A stretch of DNA of 57,042 nt from Wuchereria bancrofti (taxonomy: Eukaryota; Nematoda; Chromadorea; Rhabditida; Onchocercidae), in assembly GCA_005281725.1 (NCBI GenBank), contig SSBO01000019.1, positions 1-57,042 of the forward strand, in the 5' to 3' direction. How positions within the stretch are numbered: position 1 is the stretch's first letter; each line of letters begins with the position of its first letter. The notes beneath the pieces are model-generated. The model did not search any database and had not been told where the DNA came from. It saw only the letters and a list, made by a program, of their open reading frames with translations. Below, piece by piece: positions 32,243 to 45,954 of this stretch. Made by a program: the position numbers and the translations under genes.

Positions 32243-35200
32243 TAAAAGGTAACAAATTAATTGGATGTTATATTTAAATTATTTTGAAAATTCATCTGTA
32301 TAATTAAGATATTTGGCATTGTATTTTTATCCTTTCCTTTCATATTATTCTGCATTTATAATTTCGAATTATTTATTAACATATTCAATGAACTAACACC
32401 TTTTAGTAATTAATTAATTGCTAGCAGTATTGTCAATTGGCGTTATTGCATTTCGAATAATTTGTGAAGAATAATATAAAATCAAATAATGAAAGTACAA
32501 GTATTCATTGCATTTCTTTCTCTAACTATTATTAATTTATTATATATATTACTTATAGGAAATAAGTAAATAATTCAGTTACTTATAAACCTAATTGTCA
32601 TTATTTTTATTGAAGTATGGTTTAGAATGATTTCAAAAATTTCCATCTTTGAGATAATTTTGCATAAAAATGAAGAGTTTACAGGAATGATGAGTTTTTG
32701 TGATTATAATTAATATTTTTGCCCCAATTAATGTCTAATATCTGATCATAAAATTATAAATGTTAGATGATGTTAGTTAATAATTGAGACTATTAATTGT
32801 TTTTTAAAATTTACATTTTAAACTTTCCACCTTTCAGAACTATTCCAAAGTGTAAATTTAATTGCAGCATAAATACAACATGTTTGAGTTATATGCGATA
32901 ATAGAATTTTTATAGTATAATGAAAATTGACTAATTAGTTTTTCTTCGCTTTGAATAGATTTATTTGCTATTAATATTTATAATACAGTAATATTGCTTA
33001 TAATAATCATATTTTACATTAAAGTGCTCAATATTTATTATTTCTCTACAAAAAAAATTGGTGATTTAAAGGACTGATATCATTTAGAAACACGTTGACA
33101 TTTTCATCGTTAAAAATTAAATTTAAAAATTTTTAAACGCAAAAAAAATTATAAAACCATTCTTTTTTTTAAAATTTCCTTTAGAATATTTCTTCTAAGA
33201 TTGTTTTGCAATCTCATCCTAATTTATCATCTTATATTTCATTTATTGCTCATTTATTACATAATTTAACAAATTTAAAGTTCTCCAAAATTTATCAAAA
33301 TTCAGGCATTTCACTTCTCAAAAAAAATGAATTTTCTAACAAAAATTTGTTCAACTAATTTGATTTTTAAAGTCGATAATTAGCAAAAAAGAAAAGAAAA
33401 CGATTAATTTCATATCAATCTCTTTTCTTCTTTTTATTCTTTTTTCTTCTCTTTCAGTAATTTGTTTGATTTGCCCAGTTTCACCCCTTCTTCAATGAAT
33501 TTTTATTGTTCAAATATTTTCCATTCATCAATCGACCTGTCACTTCACTATCAATTGAATTTGTTCTAATAATGGGATTATAATTACCGAACCACTGATC
33601 ATTGATAATTGCTTTTTACTGAGGGTTTAAAAATTTCGAAAAATGATAGTAATCGCGGAAATTAATAATAATAATAATAACAACAATAATAGTTTAAATA
33701 GTTAACAACATATATCAAATAAATATACAATAATTAAACTTTTTCATTCTAATCATTGAGAATATCTCTCTTTTAGTCATATCCATTTCACTTTTCTACC
33801 TTTCTTTCACTTCTCATTTCAATATTCTTTTCAGACTTTATCAATTACTGCTGAAATGTGTTGAGTGACTCCTTCCTTCCTCTATTTTAATCACTTTACT
33901 TCGTTCAGTAGAAAATAATGATAATAGCAGCAATAATAATAAGAATGATAATAATAGCAATAGTAATACTAAGATTTATTGCGACTCCAGGAATGTCCTT
34001 CATATGAATACTTGAGAGTTATTAGAACATCCCTTGATGGTCAATTTACAATAATAACATATGTGGCGAATGATTGAATTAATTTGAAATATTCTATCAA
34101 TTCAATATTTGCATCACTTTTACCTTAATAACATTCGCTCAATTNGATATCATTTAGAAACACGTTGACATTTTCATCGTTAAAAATTAAATTTAAAAAT
34201 TTTTAAACGCAAAAAAAATTATAAAACCATTCTTTTTTTTAAAATTTCCTTTAGAATATTTCTTCTAAGATTGTTTTGCAATCTCATNCGGAATTTAGTA
34301 TTATGGATTAATACAATTTTATTGATATATTTGGTGAGTTATTTGGAGGTTCGCGAGATTATTTCGAGTTTCGCGATAAAAGGTAACAAATTAATTGGAT
34401 GTTATATTTAAATTATTTTGAAAATTCATCTGTATAATTAAGATATTTGGCATTGTATTTTTATCCTTTCCTTTCATATTATTCTGCATTTATAATTTCG
34501 AATTATTTATTAACATATTCAATGAACTAACACCTTTTAGTAATTAATTAATTGCTAGCAGTATTGTCAATTGGCGTTATTGCATTTCGAATAATTTGTG
34601 AAGAATAATATAAAATCAAATAATGAAAGTACAAGTATTCATTGCATTTCTTTCTCTAACTATTATTAATTTATTATATATATTACTTATAGGAAATAAG
34701 TAAATAATTCAGTTACTTATAAACCTAATTGTCATTATTTTTATTGAAGTATGGTTTAGAATGATTTCAAAAATTTCCATCTTTGAGATAATTTTGCATA
34801 AAAATGAAGAGTTTACAGGAATGATGAGTTTTTGTGATTATAATTAATATTTTTGCCCCAATTAATGTCTAATATCTGATCATAAAATTATAAATGTTAG
34901 ATGATGTTAGTTAATAATTGAGACTATTAATTGTTTTTTAAAATTTACATTTTAAACTTTCCACCTTTCAGAACTATTCCAAAGTGTAAATTTAATTGCA
35001 GCATAAATACAACATGTTTGAGTTATATGCGATAATAGAATTTTTATAGTATAATGAAAATTGACTAATTAGTTTTTCTTCGCTTTGAATAGATTTATTT
35101 GCTATTAATATTTATAATACAGTAATATTGCTTATAATAATCATATTTTACATTAAAGTGCTCAATATTTATTATTTCTCTACAAAAAAAATTGGTGATT

Positions 35201-36278
35201 TAAAGGACTGATATCATTTAGAAACACGTTGACATTTTCATCGTTAAAAATTAAATTTAAAAATTTTTAAACGCAAAAAAAATTATAAAACCATTCTTTT
35301 TTTTAAAATTTCCTTTAGAATATTTCTTCTAAGATTGTTTTGCAATCTCATCCTAATTTATCATCTTATATTTCATTTATTGCTCATTTATTACATAATT
35401 TAACAAATTTAAAGTTCTCCAAAATTTATCAAAATTCAGGCATTTCACTTCTCAAAAAAAATGAATTTTCTAACAAAAATTTGTTCAACTAATTTGATTT
35501 TTAAAGTCGATAATTAGCAAAAAAGAAAAGAAAACGATTAATTTCATATCAATCTCTTTTCTTCTTTTTATTCTTTTTTCTTCTCTTTCAGTAATTTGTT
35601 TGATTTGCCCAGTTTCACCCCTTCTTCAATGAATTTTTATTGTTCAAATATTTTCCATTCATCAATCGACCTGTCACTTCACTATCAATTGAATTTGTTC
35701 TAATAATGGGATTATAATTACCGAACCACTGATCATTGATAATTGCTTTTTACTGAGGGTTTAAAAATTTCGAAAAATGATAGTAATCGCGGAAATTAAT
35801 AATAATAATAATAACAACAATAATAGTTTAAATAGTTAACAACATATATCAAATAAATATACAATAATTAAACTTTTTCATTCTAATCATTGAGAATATC
35901 TCTCTTTTAGTCATATCCATTTCACTTTTCTACCTTTCTTTCACTTCTCATTTCAATATTCTTTTCAGACTTTATCAATTACTGCTGAAATGTGTTGAGT
36001 GACTCCTTCCTTCCTCTATTTTAATCACTTTACTTCGTTCAGTAGAAAATAATGATAATAGCAGCAATAATAATAAGAATGATAATAATAGCAATAGTAA
36101 TACTAAGATTTATTGCGACTCCAGGAATGTCCTTCATATGAATACTTGAGAGTTATTAGAACATCCCTTGATGGTCAATTTACAATAATAACATATGTGG
36201 CGAATGATTGAATTAATTTGAAATATTCTATCAATTCAATATTTGCATCACTTTTACCTTAATAACATTCGCTCAATT
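32155..36278. repeat. 2.0-kb block pair with an extra 142-bp fragment between
   Basis: 32155-34144 recurs at 34289-36278 (offset 2134). Between the two Ns (34145, 34288), 34146-34287 repeats 33076-33217, so that piece occurs three times. The ordering block, internal fragment, block is a typical scaffolding artefact. Confidence 0.9.
33659..33695. repeat. (AAT)n microsatellite
   Basis: Imperfect AAT/AAC triplets. A copy is at about 35793-35829. Similar short tracts lie at 33916-33970 and 36050-36104. Confidence 0.7.
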
Positions 36279-37122
36279 ATTTCATCAAAAATTTCAGGCA
36301 CTTTTATTTTGTTGTACAATATTAATTATAGCTAATTATATTAACAATACAGCATTAATTGCTTTTACTTTAATATCTTAATTTGGAATTATATGCAATT
36401 TGCAGTTTAATATGCAATTTAAATGACTAATTAGAGTTTTGCATGTAACATACGTAATAAGCCATATACAATAATGAATTATCATTATGCAATTAAGTTT
36501 TCATTTCAACAGCATACTTAGATATTAACGATTACATTTCAATAAGCAAAATAAGCCATTTAGAATTTTTTCACTTTTTCATTTTTTCCTTTCTTAAAAA
36601 AGCAGACAAGACTTTGAAAATCAAATGTTTTGAAGAAATTGCGGTAACTATAATCTGTAAATTTTAATTATAATAGTCATTAAGCGCTTGTATTTATTAA
36701 TTAGTTGGTAGAAATCAGTCAAATCTAGTATTATTCAGAGATCTAGTATTATTTATTATTATTTATTTATTATTTATTATTATTATTTTATCATCATTTT
36801 CATTGCAGTTATTGCTGTTACCATTATTCCCATATGGCAGTTCGACGTTTGTTGTTCTCTCTCTCTTTCATTTATCATTTAATAAAGGTATATTTTCTGA
36901 GAAAAAATTCTATTCGATAAAAATACAAATTTTACTGATTTTCTCTCATATTTATTTTTATTTTGTTTTGTTTCCATGTGAAAAAGCATTTTTTTACCTT
37001 ATTTTTTTTCATTTTTATATGTGTGGTAATGAGAATATTTGGCCATTTGAATGTAATTTTTATGTGAATAAAGAGGAAAAATGATTTTCAAAAAACGAAG
37101 TGAGTTGGTTGAAATAATAATT

Positions 37123-37193
37123 TTAGAGAAGAGAGAGAAAGGAAGAGAGGAAGAAAGAGACAGAGAGAGGGAGAGAAAAGTGGGAGAAAAAAT
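37123..37193. repeat. Purine-rich (GA)n tract
   Basis: Almost pure A/G for about 70 bases with GAGA units. Comparable tracts lie at 45206-45285, 51118-51150 and 56920-56965. Confidence 0.7.
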
Positions 37194-38621
37194 GATAGAA
37201 TTAAATTGCTTGCGAAAGCGAATTAAATAAACCCATTAACAGATAATATTATTAATAATAGCATGTTGTCATCTTTTTCGCATTATTTTGTAATTTTTTT
37301 TTCATTTATAAAAAAAATCTCTCGTCTTTTTTTTGCAATAAACGAGCATAACAAAATATATTTTAGTAATTGCTACTACTTTATATGAAAACGTATGCAA
37401 CATGCAACTGTTTACATGCAGTTTGTAAGAAGAAAATATCGCAATATTTGATTTCTTTTCATTATTATTTACTGCTAGTTAGGTAATATAGCCTTTTTAT
37501 GTATGAGGAAAAGATAAATGTACAAAACAAAGTAATACTGCTAACGAAACAAATTGTGACAACAAAGATGAAATTAAAAAAAAAGATATAGTTTTGTTTT
37601 CTGCATTGTACCGATATCTAACTTCAAATTTACCTGCAAAATATGCAAATCTTATTTTTTTTTAAATTCCACTTTTACTGTTTCTAATGTTCTTGAGGAT
37701 TTTGCTGTTTTTTTAAAGTTTCAATTAACAAATCAGTTTAAGTGTAATTCAATAAATTAGTTTTCTATTGATAATTGGCAAACAAGAAACTTGGAGAATG
37801 TGGAAAAAACTTTGAGCATTTGAAAAATGGTAGTACTTTTAATTAAATACCTATAATAATTACTCAATTTTCTGGCGCATATATGCTTGAGCAACAATTT
37901 TTTCTGAAATTAATTTCTAGGCTATAACTCAAATATTATTATTGGCCACTTTACTTGCCTTTTTCCATTTACGGTAAAATATAAATAAATGAAATAGGTT
38001 GAAGTTCTACTTAATAATACTTAATGTCGCAATTTGACACCTCCACTTGAATTATTTCACGGTTTTGAAGCAACCACTTATTACCACAGGTAAAATACAT
38101 ATATAATTATGTTTCCGCATACATATATGTGTATGTGTAAATGTATTAGTTTTCATCACTTAACCTATTACCTTTGAATTGCCTTTGAGGAATAAGTCTT
38201 GCCTCCTTAACTATTCATATCCCTTATTTATGTACAATTGTGTTAATTTGCGCTCTATTGCAGGTTTTTTTTTCAAATATGAATAGAATTACTCTTTATG
38301 GAATATAATTGACGAATATTTTAATAAGTGGAAGCAAAATAGCCACTGAAAAAAAAATTACTTTCATATTTTGATAAAAATTCTTAAAAGGTAAGCTAAC
38401 ATTCAAATCAATTCTAATTTACGCTTTCTTACTTTTTTGTTTTAAACAATGCAGTTAAATGTATTGCAAAAACGATACATTTTTGCTTAATGAATTGATG
38501 ATAAGAAAGAATGCAAGAAATACATGAATTATTTTTTCATTTTGACAAAGAACTTGAATTTAAAATAATTTCCGAGTCAGTGCATATGCTGACGACAGCT
38601 ACTAATAATTAGCAATATTAT

Positions 38622-38736
38622 TAATTATTGTTATTGTTGCTGCTATTATTGTTATAACTGTCATTACCGTTGTTATTGTTATTGGTAATGTTATTAATAA
38701 TTTATTATTATTTTTCATTATTATTATTGTATAAAG
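38622..38736. repeat. (ATT)n microsatellite
   Basis: Imperfect ATT/GTT triplets over about 110 bases. Confidence 0.7.
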
Positions 38737-39924
38737 ATAAATGAAGTGATTTATTCTTCGCTTTTTTTGTGAACATTTTAGGCGGAAATTCCCAGAAAAT
38801 ATATTTTAATGAATAAAAACGCATTTGAGGTGATGAGCTGCAAAATTCCGTTATTGAATTAAATTTTGTGGTATGAAATTGAAAGAATAAAAATGGCACT
38901 AATTGCACTAATTGGAGTATATGGAAGAAAGAATGGAATGTAAATGGATGGATGAATGGATGAATTCTTCTCTACCAAATTATTGTACTATTGGTTCTGC
39001 TAATACGCGAATTATTATGTTCCTCTGTTACTTCACATATTTACATCTATATCCAACGAATCTCCCCGAAATCAACAACCTCTCCCAAAATAATAAATTA
39101 AATTATCAAATCTTCCACGACAAAATTTTGCTTCCATGACAAATGTACCGATTGAATTTTAGGTAAAAATATTGTACGAAGAAGCATTCCTAATTTTTAA
39201 GTAGGTAGATCAGCCTTGGTTACATTCTGTTAATCAATTAAAAACAGAACTTCTACATTCCTCTAAAAATATAACGTAAACTGTTGGAAATGTGAAATAC
39301 TATTCTATGCCAATTTTTATCATAAAATTATAAGTGAAATATGATCGGAACCTTTTGTCTCATTTAGAAAAGTTTCCAGCTTTCTTTTCCAGTCATCCTA
39401 TTTTAAGCAAATCAAATTCCTCTGAAGTTTTCACAATCAGATTAGAATTTCAATTATAGCAATTTATTGATGGCTTATCTTTCATATAGAGAATTATTGT
39501 GAATTGACTATTCGAAGTGATGGGAGCCCGTACGAGTAGAAATGGTTTTGTGTTATCTAAGCATTTGAATAAAAGGAACTCTGATTTTAATAAAAATTTT
39601 AACATTAGAATTTTCTGCTTATTACTATTTTTTCAGTTTATTTCAGCACTGTTCTTTTCTTTCCATAATATTATCATCCGAAAATTTAATTAATTTATTA
39701 GATTATAGTAGTGGTATTTGAAGCTCAAGAATTGCATCAGTATCAGTGGAATTAATAAGATGAGATTAGACATCAAATTTAATTATTTTCAAGTTTAGCT
39801 ATTCTGATCTGATTTCATAACTGCTTTACTTCTGCGATAAAAAATTTTAGGAAATACTAAATTTTAGGGAGTCAAATTTAGAAAAAATTTTAGGACAATA
39901 TCGAAAAATCTTAATTAAATAACG

Positions 39925-42240
39925 ACAATAGATCCAGCAAATGATACATTTGAATATGACAAATTAATTTGCTACATTATGACAACAGTTGGGGACAGTT
40001 CGATATTACAGGTAGTTCACTAACTGTGGGAGATAACCATTTATGTTAGCCTTGATTTATCGAATAGTATCGTGAATGTTAAATTTGTTTTAAAATTTAA
40101 CCGTTTATTGGATAAACCGCCTATACCAAAAATAATCTAAATAGAAACAAAAACAATTCCAGGTTTTTTTGCAATTTTTTCAAGCAATCAACAAAACTTT
40201 TTCAATCAATAAAGAACTCTCGTATTCTCGAAACTACCAAATGAATTATTTCAGTACGCTTGTATTTCTACTAAGATATTGGTGATCAGCAAATATCGAT
40301 GAATAATTCACCAAAATGAATTGTTTAAAAACTTTAGCTGCATTGATCAATGAAACTTTTTTCAAGCAATCAATAAAACGATGAAAATAGAATTTTCAAA
40401 TGGTTGTAAATAGCTGGAATACTTCTCATTCCAGAATGCACTTTCAAGTGAACAATTTAGAAGGTTGCGCATTTATCACAATGAATGCAAGAAAGAAATC
40501 AGTCAAATTCTTCTTTTTATATTTGTAACAGACGAAATCACTTCAAATCGCTCATTTCATTATTTATCATTTAAATCAATTTTCGTCCAACTGATATCAT
40601 CAAATATTCATTTTTCCATCTAGTGTGATAAAAAATATCAAATGAAGTTGTCATCCTTCTCCTAGCACCATCTCATCTCATTAACCCATTTTCATCTTAG
40701 CATTGAAATAAGTAGCCATGATGACCGTCACAAATACATTGGATCATCATACGATTGCATGATGACACTTAGAGTACCAACTGGATATTTTTCAGCAATT
40801 ACTCATATTCCATGGAACCGTATCATTACCAACTCTTTCCACAACATGCACTACACCCAAAGTTCGGTACGAATTGCTCTCTTCATTAATGCTATCAAAA
40901 AGTTATGAGTCATATCTCTCCTAAAATTATCATAGTTGCAAGATAGGAATATTTATTCGAACTACCCTTTCAAGTTTCAAGCAATTCTTACTGATCATTA
41001 AAGAAAAGTAATGGTGATAAAGTCATGGGAGCATGCTCCTGTACGAATCTTATTAATTGGTTGTTTAACTAGTTACTATATAAACTTCCGTCAAGAAAAA
41101 GTTACTTCCTAGTTCAGATTTATATACCGATAGTGTTGAAAGGCAAACCCATAAAAAATGAAGTATTGGTTCCAGAATTCAGAAGACTTTGGTACCTTCA
41201 ACCGTTCTCGTTCGTACCTCTTCCTTATGACAGTTGATAATAACATATGTACATATTGCTGTAAAAACAGGAGAATCAGTCGATCTATCGCTTATAGATT
41301 ATTATAAATTTGCGAACAGAAAACGTTGTCGTTCGCACACTGGAAACTGCCATACGGCGACAAATCGGAAGTTCACCGAATCTTAAACTTGAAATCTTGA
41401 ATAATACGCTGATTATTTCATGAATTTAAACTTCCTAATTCTTTTTTCTTTCTAATTTAAATTGGCTGATTTTAATTTTAACAGATTAAAAACAAATCTT
41501 CGTTCATGTTTTCAATTTCGCACCAACAACAATAATTCGAGCAATAGAATTGCTCGAACTGTATCTTTTTTGAGTAGTCGGGGTGCAATATTTCGTTCCG
41601 AATAAATTCGAAACAAAAATTCAGCAAATTCAGGAGGCAAATGTTGTCGGGAATAGGATGTGACGGCACTGTTGTAAATTCTAGCAATGTAAATACACTG
41701 AACGGCCGTAGTCTCAGTTGAGTGAAATTGAGGATATAAGTAGTGAAGAATCGAAATCGAAACTAATCTGATCACAAATGCTCCTCATCCTGGCTTCTCA
41801 GATAGCTATGATTTCATCGGCCACACTAATTTGGAGTCATCACTTGACACAGATATGGACTCATATACGAATATATGGAGAAATGCTGATAGAGAATTAA
41901 AAACGGGTGATGATAACGTGCGATATCCTTTCATTAGAGGTAAGACTTTTGCTTTAATATGCGAAAAGACAAGTATACAGCTTCTTGTAATCTGAGTTAT
42001 TTAGATGCTCAAGTGGAACTTCTTCTTCAATCCCAACCGATGACATCATAACATGGTTCAAAACAAAGTTCCATTCCAGTCTATTTTCACCAACTTACTC
42101 TTTCCTCAGACGACACTTGTAGTCAAAGTGCAACTGATGAAATAAGCACTTTCCGAATAGCTTAAATATCCTTGACTATAGGGGAAATACTGATGGAGAA
42201 TCAGAAACAGGAAATGATGAATTGCATAACGACTTTTCAT
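39925..42240 (+). pseudogene. Decayed multi-exon gene of unknown family
   Basis: Several open, hydrophilic, non-repetitive segments with splice-like borders lie close together on the plus strand. They are TIDPANDTFEYDKLICYIMT (39925-40011), YVSLDLSNSIVNVKFVLKFN (about 40048-40140, same frame after one TAA), a segment with YDCMMTLRVPTGYFSAI (about 40665-40908), LKGKPIKNEVLVPEFRRLW (41136-41240), TYVHIAVKTGESVDLSLIDY (41242-41392), RLKTNLRSCFQF (41485-41605), and TNLITNAPHPGFSDSYDF with GDDNVRYPFIRG (41762-41939, GTAAGA donor). Frames change between and inside segments. YDCMMTLRVPTGYF is faintly CUB-like, but I do not recognise the protein. An overlapping minus-strand open frame of 87 codons (41512-41775) is the alternative reading. 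Confidence 0.4.
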
Positions 42241-44902
42241 TCTATCTCTTATAGCTTTTTACTTCCGTGAAATTGTAGAAATAATAATCATATATATGAA
42301 ATGAATGAATAAGTAAGTGAATCATCCATTATAATTGTCAAATATAAACAAATATGAACATTTGATGAATTAGAAGAAACAAATTAATACTTTGTCAAAA
42401 TTTCACCGGAATTAGAATTTATAAAATATTTCAAAAAAAAGAATAGGAAAAAAAACAGTGATTCTTTTATTCATCTTTTTGGACAATAAAATTGTTTGAA
42501 GTGATCGGTTGATTTACTTCATTTAATGACTGATTGAATTATTTTCGGATCAATTTATTTGGAGGAGAATTATTGCATAGTTTATTTTACTTATTTAATA
42601 AAAATAACTATTATTACAGACAATAAAATAATAATTATATCAATAATAATAGTAACAAAAACAAAAAGAACAGAATTATTTCAATAATAATAATTATAGC
42701 AATAATTATTATTACTGTTAATATTATCATTATTATTACTACTTTTATTACAATTGTATTAAATTATATCAATATTGCATGTACATTCTCACTTTTTCCG
42801 TTATCATCGTTTATTTATTTATTCGTTCATTTATTTCTTTGCTTGTTTATTTATTTAGTTTTTTCGAGAGGAAAGAAATCAGTTAACAAATGATCAATAT
42901 TGAGACTATCCAAATAGTTAGCTAACTCGACAGAAGCATTATGATTATATGATTCAAGACAGATCAATTGTATCCAACTCATTTTGTCTAGATAAATACT
43001 AGCATTACCGTTACATGAGCTTCGTAAGTTATTACTTGAAATTAAAGATGAAAATAACAAATAAAAGGACGAATTAGAATTATGATATGATTTTATATAT
43101 GTATATTTATGTTTTGAGTGAACTATAAACTTTGAATTATTTATTTAAACTGATAAATATAATATTACAAACAATTTAATTACTAATTTCATAAAATTTA
43201 TTGATATTTGCNACCAACAACAATAATTCGAGCAATAGAATTGCTCGAACTGTATCTTTTTTGAGTAGTCGGGGTGCAATATTTCGTTCCGAATAAATTC
43301 GAAACAAAAATTCAGCAAATTCAGGAGGCAAATGTTGTCGGGAATAGGATGTGACGGCACTGTTGTAAATTCTAGCAATGTAAATACACTGAACGGCCGT
43401 AGTCTCAGTTGAGTGAAATTGAGGATATAAGTAGTGAAGAATCGAAATCGAAACTAATCTGATCACAAATGCTCCTCATCCTGGCTTCTCAGATAGCTAT
43501 GATTTCATCGGCCACACTAATTTGGAGTCATCACTTGACACAGATATGGACTCATATACGAATATATGGAGAAATGCTGATAGAGAATTAAAAACGGGTG
43601 ATGATAACGTGCGATATCCTTTCATTAGAGGTAAGACTTTTGCTTTAATATGCGAAAAGACAAGTATACAGCTTCTTGTAATCTGAGTTATTTAGATGCT
43701 CAAGTGGAACTTCTTCTTCAATCCCAACCGATGACATCATAACATGGTTCAAAACAAAGTTCCATTCCAGTCTATTTTCACCAACTTACTCTTTCCTCAG
43801 ACGACACTTGTAGTCAAAGTGCAACTGATGAAATAAGCACTTTCCGAATAGCTTAAATATCCTTGACTATAGGGGAAATACTGATGGAGAATCAGAAACA
43901 GGAAATGATGAATTGCATAACGACTTTTCATTCTATCTCTTATAGCTTTTTACTTCCGTGAAATTGTAGAAATAATAATCATATATATGAAATGAATGAA
44001 TAAGTAAGTGAATCATCCATTATAATTGTCAAATATAAACAAATATGAACATTTGATGAATTAGAAGAAACAAATTAATACTTTGTCAAAATTTCACCGG
44101 AATTAGAATTTATAAAATATTTCAAAAAAAAGAATAGGAAAAAAAACAGTGATTCTTTTATTCATCTTTTTGGACAATAAAATTGTTTGAAGTGATCGGT
44201 TGATTTACTTCATTTAATGACTGATTGAATTATTTTCGGATCAATTTATTTGGAGGAGAATTATTGCATAGTTTATTTTACTTATTTAATAAAAATAACT
44301 ATTATTACAGACAATAAAATAATAATTATATCAATAATAATAGTAACAAAAACAAAAAGAACAGAATTATTTCAATAATAATAATTATAGCAATAATTAT
44401 TATTACTGTTAATATTATCATTATTATTACTACTTTTATTACAATTGTATTAAATTATATCAATATTGCATGTACATTCTCACTTTTTCCGTTATCATCG
44501 TTTATTTATTTATTCGTTCATTTATTTCTTTGCTTGTTTATTTATTTAGTTTTTTCGAGAGGAAAGAAATCAGTTAACAAATGATCAATATTGAGACTAT
44601 CCAAATAGTTAGCTAACTCGACAGAAGCATTATGATTATATGATTCAAGACAGATCAATTGTATCCAACTCATTTTGTCTAGATAAATACTAGCATTACC
44701 GTTACATGAGCTTCGTAAGTTATTACTTGAAATTAAAGATGAAAATAACAAATAAAAGGACGAATTAGAATTATGATATGATTTTATATATGTATATTTA
44801 TGTTTTGAGTGAACTATAAACTTTGAATTATTTATTTAAACTGATAAATATAATATTACAAACAATTTAATTACTAATTTCATAAAATTTATTGATATTT
44901 GC
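41522..44902. repeat. 1.7-kb block pair around the N at 43212
   Basis: 41522-43211 recurs at 43213-44902 (offset 1691). It duplicates the last segments of the unidentified gene. Confidence 0.92.
42596..42765. repeat. (AAT/ATT)n microsatellite, copy at +1691
   Basis: Alternating AAT and ATT triplet runs on both sides of a short purine-rich patch. Confidence 0.7.
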
Positions 44903-45716
44903 CATGATCTTATCCATTCGTAATAGTTGTCATTTAATAAATGGAATAATAAAAATATTATCAAATCATAATCATATCACACATCAATATTGTCACTATC
45001 ATTATTCGATGTCACTTTGATCATCCTGAAATATAGAAATGTATTCTTAAATTTTATTAAATTCACAAGTTCTGTAAGTTCTACAAGGCTATAAATCCAT
45101 TTTTCAAATCACATTAGAATAATTAAAATTATTATAAAATATATGTAATCAACAGGATTCACTATTAGCAAAGAATTTTTTTTATTCCTTTTTTTACAAA
45201 TTTCAAAAGAAAAGAAGAAGAGGAGAGGGGGAGAAAATGAAAGAGGAGGAAGAACAGGAAGAAGGAGAAGAAATTAGAAAGAAATTCGACAACTAATATG
45301 ATTTGTGATGACAATGAAAAGTTAATAAGCAAACAGTGTTAATGATTTCTTCTCTCTCTCTCTTTCCCTTTTCCCTTTCTTTTCGTCCCTATAAAATGAA
45401 TGGCAATTTGCGCATTTGTTGCGTAATTGATGCAAAAATTGATGTATTCGTCCAAATGAAAAGATTTCAAGAAATGATAGGAAAGGAAAATAGAAAGGAA
45501 AATGAAGTAAGAATATGAAGGGAAAGGACAAGTGATTAACCTAACAATAATTATGATTCAATAAATTTGAATTAAAAATGAACAAATGAAAAAAAATGAT
45601 ATAGATAAAGAATGATTTAGTATGTAAATAATTATTGTAATAATAACATTATTGAATGAATTTCATCAAAATTTTCGTCTTTTTCTTAAATCGAGACGAT
45701 TTAGTAATTAATAGTG

Positions 45717-45835
45717 ATAATAATAAGTAGTAATAATAATTAATAATAATGACAACAATAATAATAATAATAATAGCAATAATAATGGTGATAACAATAA
45801 TAATAATAAATTGCTAATAATAGTGGTAGTAATAT
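45717..45835. repeat. (AAT)n microsatellite
   Basis: About 120 bases of AAT with occasional AGT, GAC and AGC. On the minus strand it gives a leucine-run open frame that is not a gene. Confidence 0.75.
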
Positions 45836-45954
45836 TGACAAGTGGAAAAGGATTAGATGGATGAAGAAAATATGAGTGGACAGTAGAGGACAATGATGAT
45901 ATCGACCTTCAATATTACTACTATCTAACCTCAACTATTAATTAATATTATTGT

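Larger units (their letters stand above)
29655..39900. other. Gene-poor region
   Basis: No exon with family similarity was found. An unsupported open stretch (VVKVGVQSEYNFPYAQ...) lies near 31117-31213. The rest is AT-rich sequence with (AAT)n tracts, a pyrimidine-rich tract at 33420-33470, a purine tract at 37123-37193 and two N-gap repeat sets. Confidence 0.5.

Noticed and set aside
36803..37084. 93-codon plus-strand open frame
   Set aside because: Phe/Leu/Tyr-rich product of T-rich DNA with no motif, splice signal or neighbour.
38912..39139. 75-codon plus-strand open frame
   Set aside because: Starts in an ATGGA-type short repeat. No family resemblance.
41155..41200. Homeobox relic (KYWFQN read near 41160)
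   Set aside because: Only six residues fit, the flanks do not, and another frame gives a longer protein-like segment.
41512..41775. 87-codon minus-strand open frame
   Set aside because: No family motif or splice context, and plus-strand segments there look more protein-like. Not fully excluded.
45708..45934. Leucine/tyrosine-run open frames on the minus strand
   Set aside because: Direct translations of the (AAT)n microsatellite.
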